64,000 nucleotides of DNA from Ficedula albicollis (Eukaryota > Chordata > Aves > Passeriformes > Muscicapidae), in assembly GCF_000247815.1 (NCBI RefSeq), contig NC_021683.1, positions 12,915,603 through 12,979,602 on the forward strand. Reading direction: 5' to 3'. Positions 1 through 13,100 of this stretch are shown here, one piece after another. Position 1 is the first letter of the stretch. Every line of letters begins with the position of its first letter. Under the pieces are notes generated by a model. It did no database searches. It saw only the letters and a program-made list of their open reading frames with translations, and was not told the DNA's origin. A program made the position numbers and the translations under genes.

Positions 1-103
1 TACAGATAATAAATACACTTTGAATGTTGACAAGAAAACGAATGACTTAATTCAATCTCTACACAGTATCTATATTTTAAACAGCCTTCTGTGTAATACT
101 TAC
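1..103 (-). other. ADCY7 intron 7, 5' end only
   Basis: This is the start of the intron after coding exon 7 (GTAAGT donor at 103). The rest is off the left edge. Nothing else is seen. Confidence 0.9.
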
Positions 104-231
104 TTTATTGCTTCACACATGTCAAGCCCCATTTTAACACAGTTCCTGGCATGAACTGGTAAGGACACAGGCAGGCCTGAGACACAGTAGTAACAGTCTC
201 CCAGGATTTTTATTCTCATGCATTCATTCTC
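104..231 (-). CDS. ADCY7: ADCY7 coding exon 7 (C1a, second metal-binding Asp); last ADCY7 exon in the window
   Basis: This exon has 128 bases. It starts in phase 0 after ATTTTGCAG and ends in phase 2 at ATAAA|GTAAGT. It encodes [19 protein letters not shown] and then [17 protein letters not shown]. The Asp in ILGDCYYC is the second metal ligand. The next exon lies outside the window. Confidence 0.96.
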
Positions 232-3200
232 CTGCAAAATTGCACCAAACGTTTTTAACAGGAAAAAATTAACTGCAAAAAGGCTAACAGTTCCAAAGGC
301 TCTGGTTTGAGAAAGTCATGTTTTGTTCAATCCTTATTGAAACAAAGCTTATTTCTTTTTCCCCACATCTGAATGTCTGGACACCTCTCACTGGAAAGAG
401 CAAAAATGACCACTTAAAGCATTTCTGAAATAAAACCATCTTTTTAGTTTTCTCACCTTTTTTTGGAACTGTGTGCAATTGAGAAAACTATAAATAAAAT
501 AAAACTGGCACAGAATTTACCACCTAAAGGATGAAATCCACTTAACTATCTCTTAACCTTCATCTGAATTATGGGCAGCTTTCCCTCTATTTTTAAATAG
601 CCTCATAAGTAACAGTGTGAGGTGTCATAAAACCTCCCAGCACTGAGGGAAAACTTAGAAATTCAGATGTCCAAGCTGGTAGCTGTGCAAATGCAAAATG
701 GGGTATTTTTATTATTTCAAACCTGACTGAGGAGGAAGCTGGCACACACTCCAGTTTCCTATTCCTAATAAAAACCCCACAAATACTAAATGGCAGCAAA
801 AAAAAAAATTCCTAACTGTGCAACAGACGCTACTGATGCCAATGACTGGCAGGAGAGAGCAAAAAGCCTCTGATAGTCTTTTGTTAACACTTTACCGAAG
901 AATTTTAACTACAAAGGTTGCAAGCAAGCCAGGGCTAATTCTGCAAGGCTGTGTAGTGCTTGACTGACGAGCAGAGACAGCTTAATTTGGGCCAGCCAAT
1001 ATCTCCAGCTGTTCAACCCTACCTGCTGTTGGAACACAGTTCCTAAACCAACTCTGAAATCAGCCCAAATGTGCGGCAATTTCCCAAACTGAGCAGTTCT
1101 CCCTCATCAGTTAAAGCCTGTAGGGAACATCCATCATTCTCTTAATCCATCTCAGTGGGTTCTGAGCAGTGCCACAAGTGACAAGCTCAGAGGGATCAGC
1201 AGGGAAACCCAGCCCTGGATTAGAGCTGCTGCGCTTCAGCACCCAGCTCAGTGTCCAGCTTAGCCATCAATTTTTATTAGGTAAATTGGAGCTTGCAACA
1301 TTTGTACATTATGGAAAAGATGACAGAATACCCTCTAGCAGAACAAAAATAGCACAAAAAGCAGGAACCTCTTCTCAAAGCTCAACCACAGAGTTGCAAA
1401 AGACCTTGACTCACTAAATCCAGACACTGCAATACAATTTGCAGACAGGAGTGAGAAATTAAAATGCATCACTCAAAAGCTAGAATTTTTTCTATTTTTG
1501 TATCTGCAAAACAGTTACAAAAACCTGGCCAAATGTGTCTAATCTCAGCTTCGACTTCAGCATTAAAAGAAATTTTGCCATTTGGCAACTAAGGTGACAT
1601 AACTTACTCTGTCTTTATGGCTGCTTTACAACAATAACATTGCAATAGATATAGTATAACTTCCATTTGCCAGTACTTAAACACTTAACAGCAACCAGAT
1701 TCAGATAAATGCAAAGATAAGCCATGTCATTTAGTCAAAATGTTACTAGCGTCTTAGGTTTTAATCAGTGGTATATTAAAGAACTTATTCAATGATATCC
1801 ATTGGGGTTTAATTACAGCAATTTCACTCCTCTGCTACATTAATAATTTTAGAGCCTTCCAACTTTTTCAGACAAATTTTTAGGATTTCACAAACACAAC
1901 ACACAAACATGTAGGTGACACAGTCGCTATAATGTGAGAAATAAAAACCTGAGTTTGTGATTACAGATGCAAAAAATTGACCTCAAGCAGCACCTGGAAG
2001 TGGTAACAGTTTCTGCCAGGCTGAAGGGTCAGTACTGAGGGTATGTCTCAATAGGGACCATTTTAAACTACTCCCCATTCTTACACTTTTTTGTAAGTAT
2101 CCATTAGTAACAGGAAGCTTTCTGTAGCTCACTCCTGAACTAAAGAACTCTTTGCCTGGTGCTTCTGAATTTATGAGTTTAAATGTGTGTCTGAGAGTTC
2201 TCCATTTGTGGAGTCCCACAAACGTTCGAGCTGAACACAGCAAAGCTCTTCAGTGGAGTTTGTACACAGAACCTGCTACAGCCTTGCTGCAATCACTTAT
2301 CACCATCAGGCAATTTCTTAATTGATACAGATAAACCTTCACACCCAAGAACTGGAATTACAGCAGCAACTCGCTAAATTTCCCATTTTTGCTTTACATT
2401 TTGTTTTAATATGATTTTGCCAGTTAGCTTTAAAGCAAAAGCAGTCATGCCTTCCTGACTTCAGGACTAACACTCAGCTGCCTCTTGTTGTGCAAAAAGA
2501 CTTCTTTTTCTGAAGGCCTTTATCCTACAGCACAAATTGTAAACCTACCTTTGCAATCTGATCAAACTTTCCAAAGAGTTCATTCAGCATCACTACAAGT
2601 TCCTTAGGAGAGCAATCACTGGCAAGGCGAGTGAATCCTACAATGTCTGCATAAAGAATGCTAGAAAAGAGCAAAAGGAAAAAGCAGGAAAAGTGAAATA
2701 TGAAGATATATCAATTCCACAGTCAGCATAACTATTGAAATGCATTTAACAGAAAACACCTCTCTCCTCTTTGGGAAACAACTCCAGCAAAAAGGGTTCA
2801 AGCATCTCCCCTGATTTAAAAGACAGCACGCCAGTTCAACACATATTATCTTCCCACAACAAGAAAGTTCACTTCAGCCTGAAAGTCTGCCTTCAGATTT
2901 TAATTTCACTGGACCATATGTACTGATAAAAATCAGAAGTTTATATTAATACAATTATTTCTAGGGTCTCCACTTACCTAACATTTTGGTGCCTTTTTAC
3001 ATACAGGCTGTGGAAGTTGTTGTCATGCATTTGCCTGTTATCATTAGTCTCCTTCAGTCGCTCAATAATTGCCAGCTTCATTTCCATAGAGATATGAGCA
3101 GGCAGAATGGATAAAAGCAAATTTTCCTTAAAAAGGGGAGGGAATAATAATTATGCAAAATTATTAACACAGTAAGTTTGAAACTGCAGAATTCTACTGA

Positions 3201-6200
3201 CTGCAAGAAGGCATTTTTAAAAAAAACAAAACAAAAATGCCTTTATTCAAATAGCTTTTGAGTAAGGTCAGGTTTTCCAGAAGATATTTTTACATTGCTG
3301 TTCTCCAAGTTATTGATTTCACAATTATGTTGCATATTTTTTCTTCTGTTCCTTGTGTGAACATCAGGTCTAGGTGTGACATCCCTTTGTAACCATGAAA
3401 CAAACACATAAAATATGCCAGTATTTAGTACTACATTTTCAGGATAAATTACATTTTATTTTGTCCACTAATGTCAGTATTATGTTGGCGTTGTCAGATA
3501 AAGCCTCTGTAAAAGCTCATGTTTTGTACCTAACAATCTATTTAGTATTAAAAATATTTGTAAATTCTCAAACATTGGAAAAGCAGCAACAGATATAAAA
3601 GTGTCAGCTACATTCTGCTATAGCTAAACTGAAGCAATGCCACTGAAATGAAGGAGAAAGAGACTCCTCCAAATCCACTTCCATTGTTCAACTATTCAGG
3701 GCACCGTTGTACACCGGCTCTCACTCAAAAGCCTATTCTTCAAAGACAACCCTGGGCAGAAGAGGATGGCAAAAAGAGAATACTTTGAGGGAGGATGGAA
3801 GCGGAAATGTTGTGTAGAGCAGCTACAAGTAGGAACTTTTTCAGACAACACCAACAGCAAGATTAACATATTGCGCAGCCAAGTAAAATGCTAAATGCTG
3901 TCCGCTGGGACCAAGTACTTGTCCCCTATTCCTGAATACCCAATGCAGCCATGTGCAGGCAGCAGTGAGCTGCCAGGGTTAATTAACCAGTGCCTGCCCC
4001 CTGGAAAAAATACCCTGGGATCACAGTGGACACCTTGAGCATCAAGTACTCGTCTACACAAGGGATAGGCAGCAGTTTAGCTGGAGACTGACCCCAGAAA
4101 TAGAAACACCTCCTTTCCTTCAGCTACTATTTTGGTCCTAGGAGAGTCAACCCTGAAAGAACTTAAACTGACAGCCGAATCCCAGAGAATATAACACAGC
4201 CATTGGGAGGCTGACACATCACACACTGAGGAACGCTGAACTGCAGCTCTCACATCTTTTTCATAGAGAAGTGGGTGGCAGAAAGGATACTAAGAATTGC
4301 CTAACAAATTGCAACATGGATGAAAAGAAAGCTCTCATAGACTTAAGCACATTTACACTTCAAAAAGCAACCATTAAAAAACACCAATCCCAAAACCAAA
4401 ACCCTGAACACCCATGGAAGCGAGCACATTGCCCAGGAAATGAGAGCACACTGCCTGTGTAAGGTGATCTGAGGCTTCCCTGGTGGCTGCATGGGGAAAT
4501 CCTGCCAGGGATTGCACATTTGTCCTCTCATCTCACAAGATTAACATCAGAGAACACACTGCACCAGCAGTATGGCATTTTCTTCTTTCCAGTTTGATCA
4601 GGTCAGTCACTTTTCAGTCCCTTCTTTTATCTAATAACTGGTGGGCAGAGAACATGATACACATCAGCCTTGTAGAGCTCTTTTTAACCCTATTTATACC
4701 AGGAACAGTGCCACAGTTTCAGCTTCAGTATCTCTCTACAATCCTTCCTCAGTAAGAAATTCATGTTCCTTGATTGCTCTTTGAATACCACTAGAGTTTA
4801 TGGAAATAAGTATTTTAATTTTATTATATTATTTTTCCCCCTTCACATCCAATTTTCTCCTTCTAGCAAAAGAAAAAGTTTGCGAGACAATAAAATATAA
4901 GAACAAATAGTACTTTAGAATTCAATAAAAATAAAGGCGACCAAGGGAAGCATAAAACTAACTGTTAAAATTACCTTACAAGTAATTTCAGGGCATTAAG
5001 GGTAAGTCTTCTTAAGTTACCTTAGGCCAGTCCCAGGAACAGTTTATTCTCAGAAAAAAATGACTGGCAGTTACATTGCCGTTAGAAATACTGTGATTTT
5101 CATGTAGACAAGCCCCAGAAAAGAGCTTCCTCCCTTTAACTTCCTTCTTTTGTTACAAATGGCACAACCTTTTTTTTTGACACTAGGTGGTTATCTCAAA
5201 GATTGGACCAAGCCTTTCAACATGGATTAGTCACCAACCTTATGAATTTATACAGACTTTGGAAATGAAAACAAGAAATCCATAACATGAACTAGTTCAC
5301 TCACTTGTTGCCTCTTTTCAATCTTCAGCTTCATTCGGACCTGAATGCACTTTAAGGTGTATCTGTACAAATCCCATGAAGCAACCTGCATTTGGCGTTT
5401 GTGAAATGCACCCATGAAGTTGCCACAAAGGAAAATGACAGCATTGGCAAGGAGCTGCACAAGAAGAAAAATATTTACCTGCTGCAGGGCAGTCATTGAT
5501 ACTTCCTAACACACTTACTAGTCCCACAAAAAAACCAGTCAATTCCAGACCATACCTCATTTCCTCTTACCCCATTCCATAGCAAATCACTGTTGCTGTT
5601 ACTCAGTATGGACCTGGCAGATATAATCTAACTTTCACAGTCGCAGGCAGAATAATGAAACAGAAAATCCTATGATATCACTTAACATTTATTTGCAGGC
5701 ACCAGTGCTTGGTTTGTGGCAAAGCAGTGCACAAACTCCTGCATCAGCACGCTGTGTGGAGTCTGGCACATGCCTGCACAGAATGAGCTGGGGTGCTGCT
5801 TTGAACACACCCAGCTAATGAGTGCTGGGAGCCCTGAACCAGCAAGCAGCACTCCCAGGCCCTGCTGGCACCCCAGGGCAGCAGTGGCCCTTTTGATCCA
5901 CCCTCTGGGCAGTGCCTGATGAAGGCAGGTAGACCCACCCGAGAGAGCACAGATTGGGAAGAGTGACTGTGACTAAGCTAGGCATGTTTTTAACAACTTA
6001 GTTTAAAAATTAATATAACAACCCTGCTTTTTCCACTTAGGTCAGAAAAACAAAATGCACTATAGACTTAAAAAATTGCCATTTTACAAAAAGCCAAGGG
6101 TTTTTGGGCCCAAGCTCTAAACTCACAGCTTGAAACATCAATGTGGAATTCTGGAACTTTTCTGAATAGAATAGTTATGCCAAAAGCAAAGGGTAACTTG

Positions 6201-9200
6201 ACTAGGGTATTTCATTATGTAACCAAGATATTTCCTTACCTGAAATGGAATGGATTCCTCATTTTCTTGAGAAGTCAGACTTACCACAGTTAGAACAACA
6301 ATATGGGAGAGAGCAGAAACAACACTAATTATGACAGCACCTCTCATCCCAAAGGGTAGCATGGTATACACTGTGAAGATTATGAACAGAAAGAATGGCA
6401 CCTTTGGAAAGCAAAAGAAAAAATAAAAAAGAATCACGTGTTATTAGATACATGTTATTAGATGAATCCCAAAAATCACTACAGAAATAGGAACAAAGTA
6501 GTAGGATTCTTCCTCAACTTCAGGCTGAACAATTAGATATTGATGTTTCAAAATACAGTTAAAACCATAAGGACAGTGGTAGTTCTAAGAGTTTTGAGGG
6601 ATTAACAGCTATAGGTTCATAGACAAGATGGGTTAACATCACATATCACCTCTAATTTTTTTCACTTGTCCTTGCCCATTATCCTGAACTTATCCTTTAC
6701 AGCTGGAGATGCACTTTGGATGCACTTTGTACTGACAGATCAGGAACAGTGTGTTGCAAAGCTTGCAATACTGAATAGATTCAGATTTCTCACCTGCTGG
6801 AAGATATTTTTCTAATTTTACACAGTCACATGTGTAGGTTTGCTAAGTGTTTGATAAAAACCAAAAATCCAACCAATACTTCCTGGTCCTCCCACAAGAG
6901 AATAACCTTTATTACCACTAACCACGTATTTAGCTGCAAAGATTTTATAAAATGCAGAACTAAACTGCTCCAGATTAGTGGGAAGGTGTTTAAAACTTAC
7001 TTGTTACAATTGTTAGCTTACATACATATGGAAACTAAGGACCCTGATCAGAGGAATATATTGCAGGATTCCCAGCTCAGCTCCATCTCATCACAGCAAC
7101 TAAACTTGTGCCATTCCAGAAAAGACAAGACTTCCTTCGAGCAAGTCTCGAGGTCCAAGTCTTAAATATTTTCCCAGAATAGACAGTTTAGATGGGACAA
7201 CAATAATCAGACAAACAAGCAAATAAAAGTTTTCATTCAACAAAAATATTTTTCTATGTATATCTTACTATTTCAGCTGGAGTAAAAACATTTTTTCTGC
7301 CATATTTGCAACACCCATCACACAATGTTCAGAATGCTGTGTGATGGATTTATAAGTACAAGCAAAGGATGGACAAGCAAAGGCCATACCTGCATTTAAA
7401 GAGTAGCTTTAATTAGAGATAAATTCATAACTTGAGGTGAAAGTCTGAAATAAATCCATTCACTTTTCAGAGTAGGGCGTCCTTACATTTCAGACTTAAA
7501 ATCAATATGAATGAATTATTACCACATGATGTCACCACGTTGGCTTGCAGCACTGAAAGCAGCAAAACCAAATCTTGCTTTGTTACATATTTGCATTCAT
7601 AGTTAAGAACACTACATTTGGGGAGGGTTCCAAGGTAATAGGCACTTTCTGAAGTTAAAAAAGATTGAACAGCTACTCTAAATGTACAGTTCTGGATCCA
7701 GGCCATAATGCAAATCAGATTTTGATTGTTTAACTGATAGTTTATATCTTTCTTTATTCAAATAAAGAAGGGAAGGGGCAGAGTCTGTAAAACAAGATAA
7801 AAAGTCATTTTTATTTAATTAAAATTCTTGTGCTTGCATTATGAGACCTTAGGAGGAGTTTCCTACAAATTATGATATTTTTGACTTCATGAAATCACCC
7901 ATCTTCTGATCAGAGATAGCAAGCAATGAAGTTTAGCCACACCCAGCAACGCCAGGATGTGTCATTAATCCTTATTGTTCACTTCACCTCTCCCACTAAC
8001 TTAAAAACCTGCTCCCTAGGGCACACCCAGCTCTGGAGTCCTTTATACATTTCTTGAACACCTCTTTGACCCAAATAAATTAACAAAGTAAGTATTTTTA
8101 ACAAAAAAATTGCTCAGAGATGAATTCACAGTAATTAAGATTTCCTAAAAATCCTAAATAAAAATCCAATCCAATTACAACTTAAGGATGCAATTCTCAC
8201 GTAAGTTGATACAATTATCCAATTTTTCCACTGAAACGTATTTTCACTATAATATAGAATACCAACTAAAATTTACTGCAATAAATCAGTAAAGCCAATT
8301 TTAAAAGTTAACCTAAATCTCAGAAGAGTTATTATGCAGTTATAACATACCAAAAGACTAAAGCACACAAACACATTCATACAAACACATCCACAACTGA
8401 CCACCACATTTGTGTAAGTACCTGAACGAACACAACATACACACCTGCTCCCACAGCTGACAATCACTTCCTTTTTCAAAAAGAGACACATATCCCACAG
8501 TGAGGAAGCAGATCCAAACCATCACTCCAAACAAGGACAGCCACCTCCGAAACAGGGATTCCATGCACAGCAGTAAGTACATGACTGCAAACACAGCCAG
8601 GGCAGCACACACAGCGATGATGAAGGCAAGGTGGGACTGTGCTTCCTGCAAAAACAAAACACAGGGTTACAGCTGCTCCCAATGCCCCCTTTAGAAAAAT
8701 GAAAAATGCATCTATACTGCCCTGGAAACAGCTTGGATACCTATGAAATAAGTTAACCTGGGTTTTTAAGTAGACTAGCTGTGGCACCACAAACATTTTC
8801 TGATATGCACACATATAGAGATATTATAATAAATACTATTATAGATACTCATTCTTCCCCAGTTCCACCATTATAATTTTCCAAACCAGCTCTCAAGGCA
8901 AACCCCAAACCACTATGTTCTAACTATACTGTATCCACAGTGCAGATGTGCCCAAAGAAATGTATTTAGAGCTCAAACTTTGCTAAAGAGGAGTGTAACA
9001 GTGCTCTAAGTTTTACAGAAGATAAATTGTTCAAAATAGTGTTGCTACTTTTTTCCCTTCCTAAGAAATAAAAGGTAAAAGGGATATAAGTGCAATTGGT
9101 AAGATTTGATTTGCTGCTAAAGAGAGACTTGAAGACCATTTATCATGAAGCACAGTGTTTGGAAAGCAGTGTTAGAAGGCAATGAAGGATTATAACTTAT

Positions 9201-10120
9201 TATTTACTAACTTATAACTTATTATTTACTACTTTTTTACAACATTATCTTTAAATCAAATTCCTCTTCTTACCAGCTGTCAGCTGGGCTTATACAACAC
9301 CAAATGTCTTTACAGAAAATCAAATTACACTACATAACAAAAAAACTTTAAGCTGCATCTTTTTTATGTCTATAGGATCACTGCTCTTTGCTAACTAAAT
9401 ATTGATTCCACTGATCACCCATTGTACTGGGAGATTCCTGTTGTGGTTTTATTACGAAAAAAGAAAAAAGGAGAAAGAAAAAAAAAATAAGGAAACTAAC
9501 ATCTACAAATCTTTTAAGAAAAAAAATCACCTCAGGAATAACCTGGTGAAAAAACAACAAGTCACATAATATTTTATATTTCTTAGATTACTCTTAAAAA
9601 TATGAGAAATGCAGGACATTTTAACATGTTCTTATCCCTTCCTTGGCCCTTTTAGTACTTACTATCATAGCTAGCATTTAATACAGATTAGGATTTGTTC
9701 CTAATGTATAGAAAGGAAAAACAATACTTATAGTAACTTTTCATATGCCTGACAACAGTCTCCTCTCTTCCCATCCTTTCAAAAACATACACACAATTAC
9801 ATGCGCAGTTACTTGATATCTTTCAGCACTGCAACTTTGATACCATGTGGCTCAAAATAATACATAGCCAAAAATGTTTGCCTGCTGTCAGTGCGACTCC
9901 CTATCATCTCTAAGAACACTGAACACACACACAAAAGAAGTTTACTCACAGCAGTTACAAAGAAGATGATAATCAGAGTAGTCCAGAAGAGGATGGCAAT
10001 GAAGAGCAGCAGCAGCAGGAGGGGATGCTGCTGGCTGGTGTAGCGGTACTTCTCGTAGAGCGGGTCTGATATCCTGCAGTCATCGCTCTCGTTGAAGAAG
10101 TATTTCCCTTTAGCTGGCAT
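104..10120 (-). CDS. ADCY7: Adenylyl cyclase type 7, 5' part of gene (coding exons 1-7; 3' part off the left edge)
   Basis: ADCY7 is a plasma-membrane class III adenylyl cyclase that makes cAMP from ATP downstream of G-protein-coupled receptors. Seven exons join in frame with GT-AG junctions: 10120-9950, 8645-8445, 6401-6240, 5454-5305, 3126-2978, 2660-2549 and 231-104, about 358 residues in all. Six hydrophobic helices occupy roughly residues 34-56, 62-81, 92-112, 126-144, 147-168 and 179-194. A linker helix follows at about 205-240, and the C1a catalytic domain starts near residue 279. The two metal-binding Asp residues are visible in YADIVGFT (D283) and ILGDCYYC (D327); their 44-residue spacing is that of the family. 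ADCY7 rather than ADCY2 or ADCY4 is chosen from the MPAKG start, the GAFHK segment and the neighbouring TENT4B. The remaining C1, the second membrane domain and C2 lie outside the window. No frameshift or early stop is seen. Confidence 0.95.
232..2548 (-). other. ADCY7 intron 6
   Basis: Intronic, AT-rich, GT-AG bounded. I found no conserved coding segment, recognisable transposon or RNA gene in it. The open frames (for example 1169-1417 plus and 1983-2243 minus) have no family signature. Confidence 0.9.
2549..2660 (-). CDS. ADCY7: ADCY7 coding exon 6 (C1a, first metal-binding Asp)
   Basis: This exon has 112 bases. It completes the split Ser codon and then encodes [16 protein letters not shown] and [19 protein letters not shown]. 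The Asp in YADIVGF is the first catalytic metal ligand. The acceptor is TTTTCTAG and the donor is GCAAAG|GTAGGT. Confidence 0.97.
2661..2977 (-). other. ADCY7 intron 5
   Basis: A short 317-base intron with a GTAAGT donor and a TTTTCTAG acceptor. No other signal was seen. Confidence 0.92.
2978..3126 (-). CDS. ADCY7: ADCY7 coding exon 5 (linker into C1a)
   Basis: This exon has 149 bases. It starts in phase 0 after TTTTTAAG and ends with a split Ser codon (AG|C) at AATGTTAG|GTAAGT. It encodes [13 protein letters not shown], then the Lys/Glu-rich segment and [11 protein letters not shown], all conserved just before the first catalytic strand of membrane adenylyl cyclases. Confidence 0.96.
3127..5304 (-). 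other. ADCY7 intron 4
   Basis: AT-rich intron with A- and T-rich short runs near 3220 and 5170. I see no gene, element or RNA in it. Confidence 0.9.
5305..5454 (-). CDS. ADCY7: ADCY7 coding exon 4 (TM6 and linker helix)
   Basis: This exon has 150 bases, 50 codons, phase 0. The acceptor is TTGTGCAG and the donor is CAACAA|GTGAGT. It encodes [12 protein letters not shown] (sixth helix), GAFHKRQMQ, and the start of the amphipathic signalling helix that links the membrane domain to C1, ending KLKIEKRQQ. Confidence 0.96.
5455..6239 (-). other. ADCY7 intron 3
   Basis: Short intron with a moderately GC-rich stretch at about 5700-5900. The open frames there occur on both strands, lack any family motif, and are not supported as exons. 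Confidence 0.9.
6240..6401 (-). CDS. ADCY7: ADCY7 coding exon 3 (TM4-TM5)
   Basis: This exon has 162 bases, 54 codons, phase 0 at both ends. The acceptor is TTTCCAAAG and the donor is TTTCAG|GTAAGG. It encodes [17 protein letters not shown] and a second helix with the SALSH motif. The [17 protein letters not shown] block is a hallmark of the ADCY2/4/7 subgroup. Confidence 0.95.
6402..8444 (-). other. ADCY7 intron 2
   Basis: AT-rich intron. No recognisable element or gene. Confidence 0.9.
8445..8645 (-). CDS. ADCY7: ADCY7 coding exon 2 (TM2-TM3)
   Basis: This exon has 201 bases, 67 codons, and is phase 0 at both ends. It follows TTTTTGCAG and ends GAGCAG|GTGTGT. It encodes two hydrophobic helices (starting [14 protein letters not shown] and [13 protein letters not shown]) separated by a short Arg-containing loop (LFRRW). 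The extracellular segment after them ends in WEQ, as in ADCY7. Confidence 0.94.
8646..9949 (-). other. ADCY7 intron 1 of the coding region
   Basis: AT-rich intron between TM1 and TM2 exons. It contains a small 22-bp tandem duplication (ATAACTTATTATTTACTA... at about 9192-9231) and an A-rich tract near 9460-9490. Nothing else is recognised. Confidence 0.9.
9950..10120 (-). CDS. ADCY7: ADCY7 coding exon 1 (start codon, N-terminus, TM1)
   Basis: This exon encodes residues 1-57. It begins [11 protein letters not shown], continues with an acidic, Tyr-rich cytosolic segment, and ends in a Leu/Ile-rich first transmembrane helix (about 34-56). The start is chosen because an in-frame TAG lies 21 bases upstream (10141-10139), A is at -3, and MPAKG is the conserved start of ADCY7. 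The donor is GCT|GTGAGT at 9950/9949, phase 0. The exon continues upstream as 5' UTR. Its acceptor is not certain; a pyrimidine-rich stretch ending in AAGCAG lies about 60-65 bases upstream of the ATG. Confidence 0.93.
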
Positions 10121-13100
10121 CTTCTCCCAGGCTGGCTGCTATTTCTCTCAGTTCCCAGAGCACACAATGACACAGCTGAAGCCACTGCTTCAAAGAGAAG
10201 TTTCGTCGTTTCGCTGCTGCCTCTGTGATCTTTAGGCACACCGAGTAACCCACGTTCTCTGGTTTTACTTCTCATGAGCATTAACTTCAGATTCCCAATG
10301 CAATCGAAAGCAAGAATTAGCCTCCCTAAAACCACAGGCAATTCATCATCAGCTCTAAGCATGAAGCTCCAGATCAACTTGCATGGGTGCAGACAGACGT
10401 TTTTGGCATGAGGTTTTTTTAATTATTACTTTGCAAGCCTCTAACTCCTTTCCACAAGCTTGAATCTCACTTCCTGGGATGAATCCTGCAGAGAGACAGG
10501 ATCAGTAAATTCATAGTTAATCATACACAATGTTCTCCAAGCAGGAGGGAATAAAAATAGTTGATTCCTTAAACTTTCCTTGAACTTTCTACCTGCATGC
10601 TCTGACCAGTGAGCAGAAGCAGCGTGCTGCACTGGGTGGGAGCCCTGGAGCCTCGTGTGTGGGCAGTGGTGCCTGGCAGCACTTGCTCACCTTGCTCTGG
10701 CAACTCAAACATTTTCATATACAAATCTACCACATGGGGTTTGTTTTCCTTTTGAGCAAATGACACAGCTCCTGTGAGTGTTGTGTAACTGAATGCTCAC
10801 AACTGTTTGGAAGTTGCGCACATCTGTGTGTGTGTGTATATAATCTTTAATCACAATACACTTGGCATTCTTTCTCAAAACATGCATCTTAAAAATTAAG
10901 AAATCCTCTTTTATTCATTTCACACTTTATTAAGGCATAGAAACATGAGAAAAGAATACAGCTGTCCAAGCCAAAATTAAACTTTTTTTAATAAGATACT
11001 TAACATCTAGTTCTGTATATTTCATTCCACTCTAAGTAATACTGTTTCCAAGGCAATACATATGTTCTGCTAACAATGTACAGTAAGGAATAAACCATAT
11101 CGTTAATTTCTAATGACCAGTGTTTTTCAAATAGGTTCATGAATATAGCTCATTCAATGCCAAGAGCCATAAAAAAGAAGCACAGGGATGTGATGGAGGG
11201 AAGCATGATGAACAGGATTTCATAAGTCTCATTAAAACTTGATAACAGGACCACAGCTTCTTTGCCACTTGACTGCGATCACCATGGTGCCCAAGGTCAC
11301 TGCTCCAGGGAGAAAGAACCCACTAAAATCCATTTCTTTTTTTTTTTTTTTTCCTCAGAAAAGCCAAATCCCAGCCAGTTACTTTCAAAAACCAAATGCT
11401 TAGCTGCACACACACATTCAGATTGCTTTCACACTAAAAGCAGGAAAAATTTTCAGAAACCATACTGAGCAATTCTGCCTCTGGTAAATAGAGCCAAATG
11501 CTAAAAAATTATCCAATTATTAATGAGCAAGCAGGCTAAACCAGCTTTAACAACAGTGAGACTGGACCAAAAAAACCAAAAAAGTACACTTTTGCAAAAT
11601 GAGAAACTATAACTTCTTTCCCAGAATATATCACAGACTTGGGCTAATCACAAAAAAAGACCATATTGCATCACTCTTATCCAGTAGTACTCAGAATAAA
11701 CCGACATATATATTAACATATTAATATGTGTATATGTATAATAAGCAAATAAAATTGAAGCTTTCCCATTTATATCTAATGGTATACTTAATATCTCACC
11801 TGTACTGGTTATTACTGAGCTTTTCATCACAATTCAAGTCCTCCCATTTTTCACTTTAAAAAATTATTTTGGTACTCATACCATTTGCATGTGCATAATA
11901 ATGTTCTTGATAAAAAGTGTGAATCTCAGAAACCACTGACACTTAAAGGAGAGATGAAGAAGAAATTGAAAAATTTGCATCACGTTTTACCTTATTTTCC
12001 AAGTCAAAGGTAACTGTGCAATTACTTCACCTGGACATAAGCCAGTTTTTTCCTGAAGATGAAACTCTCAGAAGGTGTGCACAGGGGCAAGTATTTCAAC
12101 CTGCATTTGTCTTTCAGTAACAAAGACAACACACTCCAGACAGGGAAGGTTTGGCCTCTGATGCACCAGAGGTGCAGACAGCTCATGAAACACCCTTAGG
12201 AATTCCTTTACCATGGGGCTGGGGGTGCAGGAGCCTGATGGGAATGACTGTGTGAAAGAGATGACAGGCTTGTGTCCCAGTTCCTCCTAAAAGCATATTT
12301 CAGAACAAAGAAAATTAAGATCTTCTTTAATATACTTGCAGAAATATGATTTTGATGGTAATTTTTATGATATAGAGGTATTTTGAGAGGGACCTTTATT
12401 TTTCCAATTAGCAAAATCAGTTTTCAAAAAATAACTATTAATTGCTAAGCAGCAATACATTCACAATTATGTGCAACAAATTGTTCTGTCTTGGGCTACT
12501 TAGTATTAAAATCCAGGAAGAATTACTTCACAGCTTGCTTTCTATAACTTCTCCTGACTATGTCAATGAAAGAACAGTACCAAGGACAATTCTACAAGAT
12601 TATACTCTGTGGCTGTGGTTCAGTTATCTGATGCTCAAAAAATGAAAAATGGGTGCAGTGTCAGCTTGGAACTATCTCTGAATATTATTGAAGAGTTTTA
12701 CAGGACACCAAATTGAAGAGACATGTCTTTTCAATAGTCTAACCCATTTTAATAAAAAAGAGATTGCTATCTCATTGATTTGTTTCTTCCTGGCTGATCT
12801 TCAGAGATATCCACTGCAAGTAATTATGAACAACCCCTGGGTCATACAATTTTCTTCTCAAAACTCTACTAGGTAAAGAAGCTCCCCAACAGTGCTTTAC
12901 TGATTTACCAAGAATCCATAACACAGCATAAATGCTACTTCAAGATGAATAATACAACTCCAAATTAGCTTCAATTTCCATCTCAAGTGCCCCTGCCACT
13001 ACCACCTCCCTCTTTAAAGTCCCCACTTTTTGTGTCTTTCCTCCTTTGAATTTTTTCCAACAATCTTATGGAAAGGTAGAAGGTAGATTTGAGAGAGAGA

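Noticed and set aside
11335..11360. T tract followed by CCTCAG, resembling a plus-strand splice acceptor
   Set aside because: No coding sequence follows and the surrounding gene is on the other strand.
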